Assembly (NCBI GenBank): GCA_013215775.1
Contig: JABSQO010000002.1
Location: 124,001-188,000, forward strand
DNA: 64,000 bases
Origin: Piscirickettsiaceae bacterium
GTDB lineage: Bacteria; Pseudomonadota; Gammaproteobacteria; Nitrosococcales; Methylophagaceae
Direction: 5' to 3'
How positions within the stretch are numbered: the first letter of the stretch is position 1; each line of letters begins with the position of its first letter. A program made the position numbers and the translations under genes. This document shows positions 17,099 through 25,117 of the stretch, in pieces. The notes beneath the pieces were generated by a model. The model did no database searches, was not told where the DNA came from, and saw nothing but the letters and a program-made list of their open reading frames with translations.

Positions 17099-17956
17099 AT
17101 GAACGCGATTGTTTTTCTTATCCAATGTAATGATCAAAAAGGTTTAGTCGCTGGTATCACCAGTTTTTTTGCTGAGCGACAATACAATATTCTACATTGT
17201 CAGCAATATACTGATGTACAATCTGGCCGCTACTTCATGCGCATCAAGTTAGAAGATGAAGCCGTGTTAAATCGTGCTGAAGTAGAGGAACAGTTTACTG
17301 AATTTGCGACAGGTCTAGGTTTAAGCTGGTCTGTTCGATATTCAGATCAACCTTATCGTGCTGCCTTATTAGTTACTCGCGCTTCACATTGTCCTTATGA
17401 CTTGTTATTACGAGAATTAGAAGGTGAATTAAAGTGTGAGATTCCACTTATCATTGGTAATCATAATGATCTTGCTGGAATGGCCAAACAGTTTGATAAG
17501 CCGTTTTATCACTTGCCTATCACCAAAGAAACAAAACCACAGCAAGAAGCTCAGATTAATTCATTACTGGCCGAATATAATATTGATCTAGTGGTTATGG
17601 CTCGGTATATGCAAATTTTATCTGAGCAATTTGTAACACAACATGCGGGTCGTGTTATCAATATTCATCATGGCTTTTTACCTGCATTTCAAGGAGCCAG
17701 ACCATACCATCAAGCCTATGACCGTGGGGTTAAGATGATTGGTGCTACATCTCATTATGCCACCGCTGATTTAGATGAAGGTCCTATTATTGAACAAGAT
17801 GTTGAGCGAGTAATGCATGATAATAGTCCAGAAGATCTCATTATGATTGGTAAAGATATTGAAAGGTTGGTATTGGCTAAAGCTGTTAAAGCACATATTG
17901 AACACCGAATTATTATTTCTGGTCGGCGTACGATTGTATTTTCCGAAGGCGCTTAA
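17099..17956 (+). CDS. purU: Formyltetrahydrofolate deformylase PurU
   Basis: PurU hydrolyses 10-formyl-THF to THF and formate, balancing one-carbon pools and supplying formate to PurT. The 285-residue product has an N-terminal ACT domain (about 1-80) and a C-terminal formyltransferase-fold domain. The catalytic region is INIHHGFLPAFQGARPYHQA, and the later conserved Asp is in TADLDEGPIIEQD. Length is normal. In a methylotroph the enzyme would also fit formaldehyde/formate metabolism, but the lifestyle is inferred. It is followed by a gene remnant, then a dehydrogenase. Confidence 0.95.
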   Translation: MNAIVFLIQCNDQKGLVAGITSFFAERQYNILHCQQYTDVQSGRYFMRIKLEDEAVLNRAEVEEQFTEFATGLGLSWSVRYSDQPYRAALLVTRASHCPYDLLLRELEGELKCEIPLIIGNHNDLAGMAKQFDKPFYHLPITKETKPQQEAQINSLLAEYNIDLVVMARYMQILSEQFVTQHAGRVINIHHGFLPAFQGARPYHQAYDRGVKMIGATSHYATADLDEGPIIEQDVERVMHDNSPEDLIMIGKDIERLVLAKAVKAHIEHRIIISGRRTIVFSEGA

Positions 17957-18000
17957 TGTTGTGGATCGATCTTAACTTAACAGAGGAGCAAGCTCGAGAG

Positions 18001-18130
18001 CAATATGGCGATGTTATGTGATGCAGATGTGGATATGTTTGTTGAAAGCACTTTTAACTTCCCAACATTGGCTGAAGTCTACCGTATAGCAGCTTTAGAA
18101 ATAGTAGAAAAACGTTCACAAGAGTTATAA
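18001..18130 (+). pseudogene. 3' remnant of an sthA-like pyridine nucleotide transhydrogenase
   Basis: An open stretch without a gene start ends at TAA 18130 and encodes a tail reading FVESTFNFPTLAEVYRIAAL. This matches the C-terminal dimerisation end of soluble transhydrogenase SthA (in E. coli [20 protein letters not shown]). The preceding codons (from about 18001) are weaker but still compatible. None of the FAD/NAD-binding body is present, because purU ends only 44 nt upstream of the recognisable part. This is therefore a deletion remnant and not a functional enzyme. Its stop codon directly abuts the ATG of the next gene. Confidence 0.72.
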
Positions 18131-18892
18131 ATGACAACTAAAACAATATTAATTACTGGCGGTACTTCTGGTTTTGGCGAAGCAATGGCACGTTTGTTTG
18201 CCAAAAATAACTGGCGATTGATTATTACCGGACGCCGGCAACAACGCTTAGACTCCTTACAACAAGAATTAGGTGGCCCAGACAAGGTGCATACTTGTTG
18301 TTTTGATATTAGCGATCGTGCTGCGGTAGAACAGGCCATAGATTCTTTACCAACCGCATTTGCTGATATTGATGTATTGGTCAATAACGCAGGTCTAGCC
18401 TTGGGCTTAGAACCAGCTGATAAAACTGATCTCGATGATTGGGAACGTATGGTGGATACCAATATCAAAGGCCTAATGTACTGTACCCGTTTTGTATTAC
18501 CCAAAATGCGTCAACGTAAGCAAGGTTATGTGCTTAATATTGGCTCTGTAGCAGGTAACTGGCCTTATCCTGGTGGCAATGTGTATGGTGCCACCAAAGC
18601 GTTTGTGAAACAGTTTTCCCTTTCCCTACGAGCAGATTTATTAGGGTCAAATATCAGAGTCACTAATATTGAGCCGGGCATTGCCGAGACCGAATTTTCA
18701 CTGGTACGTTTTAAGGATAATGAAGAGCAGGCCGGCGATGTTTACCAAAATACAGTTGCTTTATCAGCAGATGATATTGCCAATACCGTGTGGTGGTTGG
18801 CGAATACGCCTGAGCATATGAATGTGACTACCATGGAAGTGATGCCTACCCATCAGGCCACCGGTCCGCTGGCGATTTTTAGAAATGAATAG
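18131..18892 (+). CDS. Short-chain dehydrogenase, YdfG-like
   Basis: This is a 253-residue NADP-dependent short-chain dehydrogenase closest in motifs to YdfG, which oxidises L-serine and 3-hydroxy acids and reduces malonic semialdehyde. It shows the nucleotide loop TGGTSGFGEAMA, GRR (NADP preference) after the second strand, NNAG, Ser in IGSVAG, YGATK with the catalytic Tyr and Lys, and EPGIAETEF. The start codon directly follows the stop of the transhydrogenase remnant. It is convergent with the next gene, with 2 nt between the stops. Confidence 0.85.
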   Translation: MTTKTILITGGTSGFGEAMARLFAKNNWRLIITGRRQQRLDSLQQELGGPDKVHTCCFDISDRAAVEQAIDSLPTAFADIDVLVNNAGLALGLEPADKTDLDDWERMVDTNIKGLMYCTRFVLPKMRQRKQGYVLNIGSVAGNWPYPGGNVYGATKAFVKQFSLSLRADLLGSNIRVTNIEPGIAETEFSLVRFKDNEEQAGDVYQNTVALSADDIANTVWWLANTPEHMNVTTMEVMPTHQATGPLAIFRNE

Positions 18893-18894
18893 AC

Positions 18895-19233
18895 TCAGTC
18901 AATCATCCACGTTACAGCATTAGGATGTGCTTGCCGATTATCTAGGTATTTCAAGCCTTTAACACAGCGGATAATAAACCACAGTGCGGTGACTAATAAC
19001 AAGAAATAACCAATCAGGATAAAGGTCAGTAAGCCGCTAATCAGACTGAATAATATGCCTATCCAGAAGGTGCGAATTTGGTATTGATAGTGACTTTGTA
19101 GCCAGTCTTCACTGTCTTCTTTATTGATATAGGCCATAATTAAACCTATCAGAGTCAAAATAGGTATGACGATGCCGACTAAATATAGAAGATAGATAAT
19201 CTTTGTTGTGCCAGCCTTGTTAGATGATTCCAT
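18895..19233 (-). CDS. DUF4870-like membrane protein
   Basis: This 112-residue integral membrane protein has about three hydrophobic segments: IIYLLYLVGIVIPILTLIGL, FWIGILFSLISGLLTFILIG, and LLLVTALWFIIRCVKGL (the last two close together). DWLQSHYQYQIRTFW matches the loop of the DUF4870/YtjA-like membrane family. I use ATG 19233, preceded by AGGA; the in-frame GTG at 19236 is too close to it. Function is unknown. It is convergent with the dehydrogenase gene. Confidence 0.7.
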   Translation of the reverse strand: MESSNKAGTTKIIYLLYLVGIVIPILTLIGLIMAYINKEDSEDWLQSHYQYQIRTFWIGILFSLISGLLTFILIGYFLLLVTALWFIIRCVKGLKYLDNRQAHPNAVTWMID

Positions 19234-19307
19234 CACTTTATCCTTTATGACGCTGTTCTAACCAGTAAATGATACCTAAAATAACTAATGTGTAATCAGT
19301 CTCCTAC

Positions 19308-20102
19308 TTACGAATCTAGCCAAAATGTACATTTTTTAATCAAGTCTATTTGATTTACTGCATTTAGTGCTTCTCGAGCATTTCGAAGTTGATTTTCTAT
19401 TGTACGAGTAGATTTGCCTAGTTCATAGGCAATTTGCTTATAACTCATGCCTTTAGCAGATAAACTTATCGCAGCTAACTCTGCACGGCTTGGACGTTTT
19501 ATTATTTGTTTACTTTTAGCACCATGCCAATATTGGCTGATCCCTGCTAGCGGTCCAAAAAAGGTTTCACAAAATGAAGACATGAACGCTATTTCTTCTG
19601 GTAACCACACATGTTGTTCATTGGTAAAGTCAACACAGGTTAGCCCGACCGTTTTTTTGTCTAAAGATAAGCGTTGAAAAAGTACTGATTCACTTTGAAT
19701 TGCTTCAAAAGTAGCACGCGAATCAGCCATGATTTTATCATCATGAATACTGGTACACACTACGGGTGTACGTTGTCGCCATGTTTTTTGGAACACAGGA
19801 TCTTGGTTGGAGTAGCTAACATTTGTACAATCAGGCGGCTGAGAATACTGGCTATGATGGACAAATGTAGGTTCATATAGTTTGTCTGTTGGTGTTGAAA
19901 ATCCCATATCAGCTCGGCAAGCCGAAAATTTATCGACGATGTGCGATAAGGCTATATTCATCATCTCATCAGGATTATCAATTGTGAGAATCATATAAGC
20001 GACACAATTAATCGTATCTGAAGGAAAAGATTGTATGTTTTTATCTATAAAATATTGTTTGAGCGCTTTTTGTGAGGGAGGCTCACTAATATAGTCAAAC
20101 AT
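19308..20102 (-). CDS. LuxR-type transcriptional regulator with GAF-like sensor
   Basis: This is a 264-residue regulator. The C-terminal 65 residues form a LuxR-type helix-turn-helix (ELAAISLSAKGMSYKQIAYEL, then STRTIENQLRNAREALN). The N-terminal 185 residues resemble a GAF sensor fold (ALSHIVDKFSACRADMGF, VGLTCVDFTNEQHVWLPEEI), with six cysteines but no obvious acyl-homoserine-lactone pocket pattern. It is transcribed divergently from the cupin, secreted-protein and porin genes across 260 bp and is the likely local regulator. Its ligand is unknown. Confidence 0.8.
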   Translation of the reverse strand: MFDYISEPPSQKALKQYFIDKNIQSFPSDTINCVAYMILTIDNPDEMMNIALSHIVDKFSACRADMGFSTPTDKLYEPTFVHHSQYSQPPDCTNVSYSNQDPVFQKTWRQRTPVVCTSIHDDKIMADSRATFEAIQSESVLFQRLSLDKKTVGLTCVDFTNEQHVWLPEEIAFMSSFCETFFGPLAGISQYWHGAKSKQIIKRPSRAELAAISLSAKGMSYKQIAYELGKSTRTIENQLRNAREALNAVNQIDLIKKCTFWLDS

Positions 20103-20137
20103 AATTGTTATGCCAAATTGATTTATTAAACAGAGTG

Positions 20138-20149
20138 TTACACGTGTAA
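20138..20149. promoter_or_regulatory. Perfect 12-bp palindrome in LuxR/cupin divergent region
   Basis: TTACACGTGTAA lies 36 bp upstream of the LuxR-type gene start, in the 260-bp divergent region 20103-20362. A 12-bp self-complementary site at this place is a plausible operator for autoregulation. The rest of the region is AT-rich and includes a G-run (20244-20250) and a C-run (20333-20337). No confident -35/-10 pair is visible. Confidence 0.45.
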
Positions 20150-20362
20150 ATATCCGTTAACAGGTGCAATGGTATTTTAACTATAGATGAAAAACAACCT
20201 AAAATCCAGTAAGAAAAAATTTGTCAAGACTTAATTCGGTCTATGGGGGAGATAAATAAAAAATAGGGGTTTTTTGTCATGTTTTAGAATTTTGGAATCG
20301 ATAAAGTAGTCATCAGTGAGAGAAACAGGTTTCCCCCACTTTACACTTAAAGAGGATTCAAT

Positions 20363-20815
20363 ATGAAAATGATACATACCTTATCAGTTAGTGCAGTGGC
20401 TATTGCTTCGGCATTATCTATCTCATATTCGGCGGGTATTTTTGCCCATGGTGCCGACGATGATGTTGTTGAAATGCAATATCTTCAAAATGCAAAAGAC
20501 ATGACGATCAGACAACTGGATGGTGATAATGCCAATGCCTTTCTAGAAGACATTGTGACATCAGGAGATGAGCACCACCCAATTTCTTGTGGTCTATTTA
20601 GAATGGAAAAAGGTAATCCACTCGTATATACCTATGAATACCCTGAAGCAAAAGTCATTTTGGAAGGTCAAATGACAATATCAGATGGAATAACGACGGT
20701 CAGTGCTGAAGCTGGAGATGTTTTATTCTTCCCGATCAACTCGACTATTACGTTCTCATCAGATGATTATGGTCTAGGTTTCACTTGTGGCTTACGTTCA
20801 CTTAATGGAACTTAA
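20363..20815 (+). CDS. Secreted cupin-fold protein (EutQ-like)
   Basis: This 150-residue protein has a Sec signal peptide (VSAVAIASALSISYSAGIFA, cleavage near AHG) and a single small cupin domain. The core ISCGLFRMEKG, YTYEYPEAKVILEGQMTISDG, EAGDVLFFPINSTITF is the pattern of EutQ/DUF861 cupins, which are normally cytoplasmic. The mature part has two Cys (ISCG and FTCG) that could form a disulfide in the periplasm. The ligand is unknown. It is the first gene of a three-gene group. Start codons ATG 20363 and 20369 are both possible; AGAGG lies at 20351-20355. Confidence 0.75.
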   Translation: MKMIHTLSVSAVAIASALSISYSAGIFAHGADDDVVEMQYLQNAKDMTIRQLDGDNANAFLEDIVTSGDEHHPISCGLFRMEKGNPLVYTYEYPEAKVILEGQMTISDGITTVSAEAGDVLFFPINSTITFSSDDYGLGFTCGLRSLNGT

Positions 20816-20864
20816 TGTTGATGTTCTTAATAAAAACAAGATGAAAACTAAAAATTATAGAGAT

Positions 20865-20914
20865 GCTATTTAAGCGTTTGTTAATGCGAAAGTGTATACC
20901 GACGCTTAAATAGC
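20865..20914 (+). promoter_or_regulatory. 12-bp perfect hairpin before the unknown secreted-protein gene
   Basis: GCTATTTAAGCG (20865-20876) pairs perfectly with CGCTTAAATAGC (20903-20914) around a 26-nt loop. There is no T-tract, so it is not a classical terminator. It ends one base before the AGGAG ribosome site (20916-20920) of the 509-residue protein. It could be an mRNA-stabilising or processing hairpin that sets the ratio of cupin to downstream products, a translational switch, or an operator. Confidence 0.7.
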
Positions 20915-20927
20915 CAGGAGAGAGAAA

Positions 20928-22457
20928 ATGAATAAATTGTGTAAACGTACGATATTGCCGACTTTAATAGCTTTTGCAATACCCGTATTCCAATTGCATG
21001 CAAATGAAAACCTTCAGTTAAACGATCTGACTCAAAATGATCCATTTTTTTATACCAGTGACCAGAACATTAAAGATGATGATGAAACTAAGGTGTTATT
21101 AGGTACAGGAAGACCAAATAAAACACATTCACAGATTCCACATCTACCAGCCTACTATGGTTATATGAACACTAACTCAACGTACCGTTTTGTAAATGTT
21201 GTTGAGCAAGTATTTACCATGATCGGCGAAGGTAAGCATGGCTTATGGCGAATTCAAGAAAATGGGTCAGTACGTGAATACTTAAAATATGGAAAAACTG
21301 GTCTGCCAGAAGGTGCTGATCTGTTTTCAGCTGAAAACCAAAAGATCATTAAAAATAATTATAGCAATTACCTGCCAAATGAGAGCTGGTCAGGCTATAA
21401 ATATCCGGATCAAAAAATCAATGAGAATGGTAATTTAAACTTCGTTGATTTGCCTATTACACATCCAAAATATGAAGGTAAGTATGCTAAGCATGAAGCT
21501 GTTGAGCTACCTTCATTCTACTGCACCATGTCAGGTCCTGATTATGTTTATGCAAAAAAGGCATTAGATTTTTCATTCAACCAACCGGGTGCTAATAAAG
21601 TAGGCCCATTAGGTAAGCGTGCAGGGCTAGATATCAATGAGAATTATACGAAAGTACTTCGTTTAGACGCTTTTCCTGATGCTCGATCTTGGGTTAATGT
21701 TGGTCAAGAAGGTAAAGATGAAACATATATGAAATGGTTAGCTGTTGATGAAGATAAAACGGCAGCTGAATATTATTTGTTAGAGCGCCCTTTCTTTAAT
21801 AGAAAATACATTTTTGTAACGGCTGTTTACGATAATAAAGATAATGATGACTTTCAGTACATACGCCCACAAGGGGTTTATTTCGACTCACTAAAAGCGC
21901 GAGGATTATCACCTAAGACAACCGTAACTCAAGCGCCGAGGTTCCATATTGAAAATGGCGAACTTGAAAAAGTGCAAGGCCTACCAGTATTTGGCATTCA
22001 TCATCACAACAGAAAAGTTTATGGAGGCGGCGGTGCCTGCCCATTAAAAGGTGGCGACTATGGGCGCTATCCAGAAACGACTGCAGGTTCTGCTTGGCCA
22101 ACTAACTATGAAGAAATTACACCGCTATGTGATGGCGTTCTGGTTGATATCAAGTTCTACGCTAACTTAGATGGTTCGAGCTGGAATGATGAAAATAAAT
22201 ATTTAGGTAACGCAGGTGTAGGTACCGAAACAGTTACTTATCAAATGCAAAGTGGTGAATATGGTGTTTTCACCGATGAGTACAACACGGACTTAGGCAT
22301 TAAAAATCCAGACAGTCAGCAAGTACCAAGTGAACTTAATTTAACATTCCCATCGGTATCTGAACCCACTGCTTACACACCAACCTATATGGGTGAACCA
22401 GGCGTGGCGATGTTGCCTTTGCAAGGCTCATCATGTCGTCCCATTCCACAGTCATAA
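20928..22457 (+). CDS. Large secreted protein of unknown function
   Basis: I do not recognise this 509-residue protein. It has a Sec signal peptide (ILPTLIAFAIPVFQLHA, cleavage before NEN), no further membrane segment, and four mature-part cysteines (SFYC, GGAC, PLCDG, SSCRP), enough for two disulfides. The mature chain is rich in Tyr, Asn, Asp and Gly. A striking segment at about residues 360-375 reads FGIHHHNRKVYGGGGACP, and could bind metal. The C-terminal 60 residues are Pro/Ser/Thr-rich. The ribosome site AGGAG is strong. It lies between a secreted cupin and a TorF-type porin, so a role with a periplasmic or surface substrate is plausible. Confidence 0.75.
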   Translation: MNKLCKRTILPTLIAFAIPVFQLHANENLQLNDLTQNDPFFYTSDQNIKDDDETKVLLGTGRPNKTHSQIPHLPAYYGYMNTNSTYRFVNVVEQVFTMIGEGKHGLWRIQENGSVREYLKYGKTGLPEGADLFSAENQKIIKNNYSNYLPNESWSGYKYPDQKINENGNLNFVDLPITHPKYEGKYAKHEAVELPSFYCTMSGPDYVYAKKALDFSFNQPGANKVGPLGKRAGLDINENYTKVLRLDAFPDARSWVNVGQEGKDETYMKWLAVDEDKTAAEYYLLERPFFNRKYIFVTAVYDNKDNDDFQYIRPQGVYFDSLKARGLSPKTTVTQAPRFHIENGELEKVQGLPVFGIHHHNRKVYGGGGACPLKGGDYGRYPETTAGSAWPTNYEEITPLCDGVLVDIKFYANLDGSSWNDENKYLGNAGVGTETVTYQMQSGEYGVFTDEYNTDLGIKNPDSQQVPSELNLTFPSVSEPTAYTPTYMGEPGVAMLPLQGSSCRPIPQS

Positions 22458-22502
22458 ACATAAACGATGTTTATTAAAGAAAACAATTTAGAGATTAATT
22501 TT

Positions 22503-23321
22503 ATGAAAAACTATAAAGCACTTTTGTTATTGTCATTAGCCACTGGCTTCAGTTCGAATGCTATGGCCGAGAATGGTCCAGAGCGTCAAGCTCAACCTGA
22601 GAGCAGTTTTGATGCCTTTTTGGATAGCGAGACAGTATTCAATGGTAAATTTACCACGTGGGTTGAAATCGCTACTGATTATGTCTTCCGTGGTGAATCT
22701 GAAACGAATGATGGTGATATTCCATCACTAAAAGCGGCGATTACCTGGACTCATGATAGTGGAGTTTATGCGGGTTTGTATGTTGCCAATAACTTATTCC
22801 CAGGAGATGATTCAGAAGGTCACAACCCAAATATCAACTCAATTTATGGCCCTTATATTGGTTATTCCGGTGAGATAGGTAATTCAGGTTTTAACTATAA
22901 TGGCTTCCTGTTTCAATATCTTTACCCTGGTGACAGTGATTCTAATTATTTAGAAATGTTTAACTATGTGGATAAACAGTTTGGTGATGTAAACATCAAG
23001 TTGGAATACTCACCGACATTGACGGATTGGTTCGGTGTGGATGGTGTGCAGTCACATAATGTTGCTATTCATCCAAGTATTGCATTACCTCATGGGTTTA
23101 CCTTGTCAGGTAGCCTTGGTCGCCAAATGTTTGAATCTGAATTTGATGCAAACTGGACACACTGGAATGTTGGTGTAAGCCGTAATGTCTTCGGTTTCAA
23201 TGTTGATCTTAGATACCACGATACTGATATTAAGATCGGCGATAATGATTTTTATGGTTTTGAATCTAATAATCATATCGTTGATTCACGTTTTGTAGCG
23301 GCTATTTCAAAGAGCTTCTAA
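22503..23321 (+). CDS. TorF-family putative porin
   Basis: This 272-residue outer-membrane beta-barrel has a signal peptide (ALLLLSLATGFSSNAMA) and alternating amphipathic strands. The opening strand of the TorF/Gcw_chp family is present (WVEIATDYVFRGESETNDG), as is the typical LKAAITWTHDSGVYAGLYVAN, and the chain ends in Phe. I start at ATG 22503; an in-frame ATG at 22467 would put 12 polar residues before the signal peptide. It is probably the outer-membrane route for whatever the upstream secreted proteins handle. A strong terminator follows 26 nt later. Confidence 0.82.
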   Translation: MKNYKALLLLSLATGFSSNAMAENGPERQAQPESSFDAFLDSETVFNGKFTTWVEIATDYVFRGESETNDGDIPSLKAAITWTHDSGVYAGLYVANNLFPGDDSEGHNPNINSIYGPYIGYSGEIGNSGFNYNGFLFQYLYPGDSDSNYLEMFNYVDKQFGDVNIKLEYSPTLTDWFGVDGVQSHNVAIHPSIALPHGFTLSGSLGRQMFESEFDANWTHWNVGVSRNVFGFNVDLRYHDTDIKIGDNDFYGFESNNHIVDSRFVAAISKSF

Positions 23322-23347
23322 TCAAGTATTAAAAAGTTTCAGCTTTT

Positions 23348-23394
23348 AACAAGACCTCTTTTGTTCTTGGAACAGAAGAGGTCTTGTTCTTTTT
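23348..23394. terminator. Strong bidirectional terminator
   Basis: AACAAGACCTCTT (23348-23360) pairs perfectly with AAGAGGTCTTGTT (23376-23388), and the loop itself pairs further (TGTTC with GAACA) after one mismatch. A T-rich tract follows on the + strand. It lies between the porin gene and the convergent znuB-like gene and can serve both. The remaining gap to 23447 shows nothing else. Confidence 0.92.
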
Positions 23395-23447
23395 ATAGCC
23401 TATTTATATAGATAGTTTACCAGTAGCTTTAATCTGCATCAGTTTTA

Positions 23448-24212
23448 TCATACTGAAGTTCTATTAATCATTGGCTTAACAATAATAACGACTGCTAATA
23501 GAGTCCAAATCGTCACTGCACCCGTTGGTAAATCAAACGCTAATGATGCAATGAGCCCCAAGATATATCCAGATAAACCAATACCGTATGCGATTATCAG
23601 ACGAGTGTTTGGATTGGATATTTTACGACTGGCTATAGCTGGAACAATCAAGCTAGCAAACACTAAATAGATACCTATCAATTGCACCGATGCAGTGACT
23701 GCCAATGAAAACACCAAATAAAACAGAATTGATCGTTGTTTGTCACTAACGTTAAACCAGATCAATAATAGTGGGATATAGAGTGATGCAACCCAAAGCA
23801 ATTGTTCTGTGCTAACCCATAAAATTTGGCCCACTAATAAATCATGCAACAACTCATCACTATGAGGTGCGTAACTCGCGAGTAATAGCCCACCACTTGC
23901 AGCTAAAACAAACAGTAATCCGATTAGCGCTTCTAAAATAGAAGTATGGTTTTTTTCTAGCCAATGAATCAGTAAGGCACCAGTAATAGCACTAAATCCT
24001 GCAAATAATTGTATTTGCCATGAGGCAAGTTCACCACCAAAAACAGTGGCAGCAATCACGCCTAAGGCAGCAATTTGAGCAATAGCAATATCAATAAAAA
24101 TAATGCCACGTTTGAGAACTTCTTGCCCTAAAGGAATATGAATAGAAAGTACGAGAGTACCTGCCAAAAAGGCAGGCACAATCAGCATTAAATCAAAATC
24201 TGTCCAGATCAT
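23448..24212 (-). CDS. Metal ABC transporter permease, ZnuB-like
   Basis: This 254-residue inner-membrane protein belongs to the ZnuB/MntB (ABC-3) permease family, with about seven or eight hydrophobic segments. It shows the family block IPLGQEVLKRGIIFIDIAIAQI near the N-terminus and IYLVFASLIVPAIASRKI in the second half. It overlaps the substrate-binding protein gene by 4 nt. No ATPase gene (znuC type) is present on either side, so the transporter must borrow an ATPase encoded elsewhere or be non-functional. Zinc is the most likely substrate, manganese possible. Confidence 0.86.
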   Translation of the reverse strand: MIWTDFDLMLIVPAFLAGTLVLSIHIPLGQEVLKRGIIFIDIAIAQIAALGVIAATVFGGELASWQIQLFAGFSAITGALLIHWLEKNHTSILEALIGLLFVLAASGGLLLASYAPHSDELLHDLLVGQILWVSTEQLLWVASLYIPLLLIWFNVSDKQRSILFYLVFSLAVTASVQLIGIYLVFASLIVPAIASRKISNPNTRLIIAYGIGLSGYILGLIASLAFDLPTGAVTIWTLLAVVIIVKPMINRTSV

Positions 24213-25105
24213 TGACGGGCACTCAACAAGCGTTGAATAGTGTCATCAAATAGACTAAATAAATCTGTACTCTTTTCATTCCCTCCCACAGTAAAGGGTA
24301 AGGTAGCTTTTGTTATTGCTGTTTTATTAAGTAGCCAATCCGTTGCTCTGGAAGATTGATAAGCAGTATTAATAACAATTTTAGCGGGTACTATTTTCAA
24401 CTTGTTAAGTACATTATTTAAGTCCTTAACCGTTGGTGGTACACCTGGTTTAGCTTCCAATACAGCTATCTTATTTAAACCTAACCAGTCAGATAAATAA
24501 CGCCAATTATTGTGTTGAACAACAATCTTTGTTCCCTTAAGTGGTGCTGCTTGTTGTTGCCATTTTTCAATAGCAGCTTGCCATCGTCTCTCAAAATCTT
24601 GCCAACGCCGTTGATAAATATCAACATTGGCACCATCAAGTTGTTGCAGGCGTTGAGTTAGAGCTTGAGCAACCTGCATGATCTTTAATGGACTGGTTTG
24701 AATGTGAGGATTGCCAGTAGCATGTATATCACCCTGACTACGATCCAAAGAACTTGGAATATCTAATAAAGCAACATAGTCAGTTGCCATAAAATAACCA
24801 GCTGCACCTGTTTGGATAGCTGAGTTACCTGATTTCCGTTGCAATAATGGCAACCAACCCACTTCTAATTCTTCACCCGTACAGATTAATAAATCTGCTT
24901 GTCTTGCCTTAGCAATTAGACTAGGACGGGCTTGAATATAGTGGGGATCTTGCAAGCCAGTGGTAGCAGAAAACACGGTCACTTTATCTCCCCCTAGTTC
25001 TTGGCTTAATGATGCCCACTCAGGTTCACAAGCAAAAATATTAATATCTGCCATAGTGGGAGAAGTTGCTATTAGCAACAATAAAAAAACAATAAATCTT
25101 TTCAT
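24209..25105 (-). CDS. Periplasmic metal-binding protein, ZnuA-like
   Basis: This 298-residue cluster A-I solute-binding protein has a signal peptide (VFLLLIATSPTMA). Likely metal-ligand histidines lie in LQDPHYIQARPS, GNPHIQTSP and VVQHNNW. It lacks the His-rich loop of typical ZnuA, and the fourth-ligand region reads TAYQSSRATDW. The combination with a ZnuB-like permease and a porin points to zinc or another divalent metal. It starts 12 nt after the porin gene, in the same operon. Confidence 0.85.
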   Translation of the reverse strand: MKRFIVFLLLLIATSPTMADINIFACEPEWASLSQELGGDKVTVFSATTGLQDPHYIQARPSLIAKARQADLLICTGEELEVGWLPLLQRKSGNSAIQTGAAGYFMATDYVALLDIPSSLDRSQGDIHATGNPHIQTSPLKIMQVAQALTQRLQQLDGANVDIYQRRWQDFERRWQAAIEKWQQQAAPLKGTKIVVQHNNWRYLSDWLGLNKIAVLEAKPGVPPTVKDLNNVLNKLKIVPAKIVINTAYQSSRATDWLLNKTAITKATLPFTVGGNEKSTDLFSLFDDTIQRLLSARQ

Positions 25106-25117
25106 AATAGACTCCTA

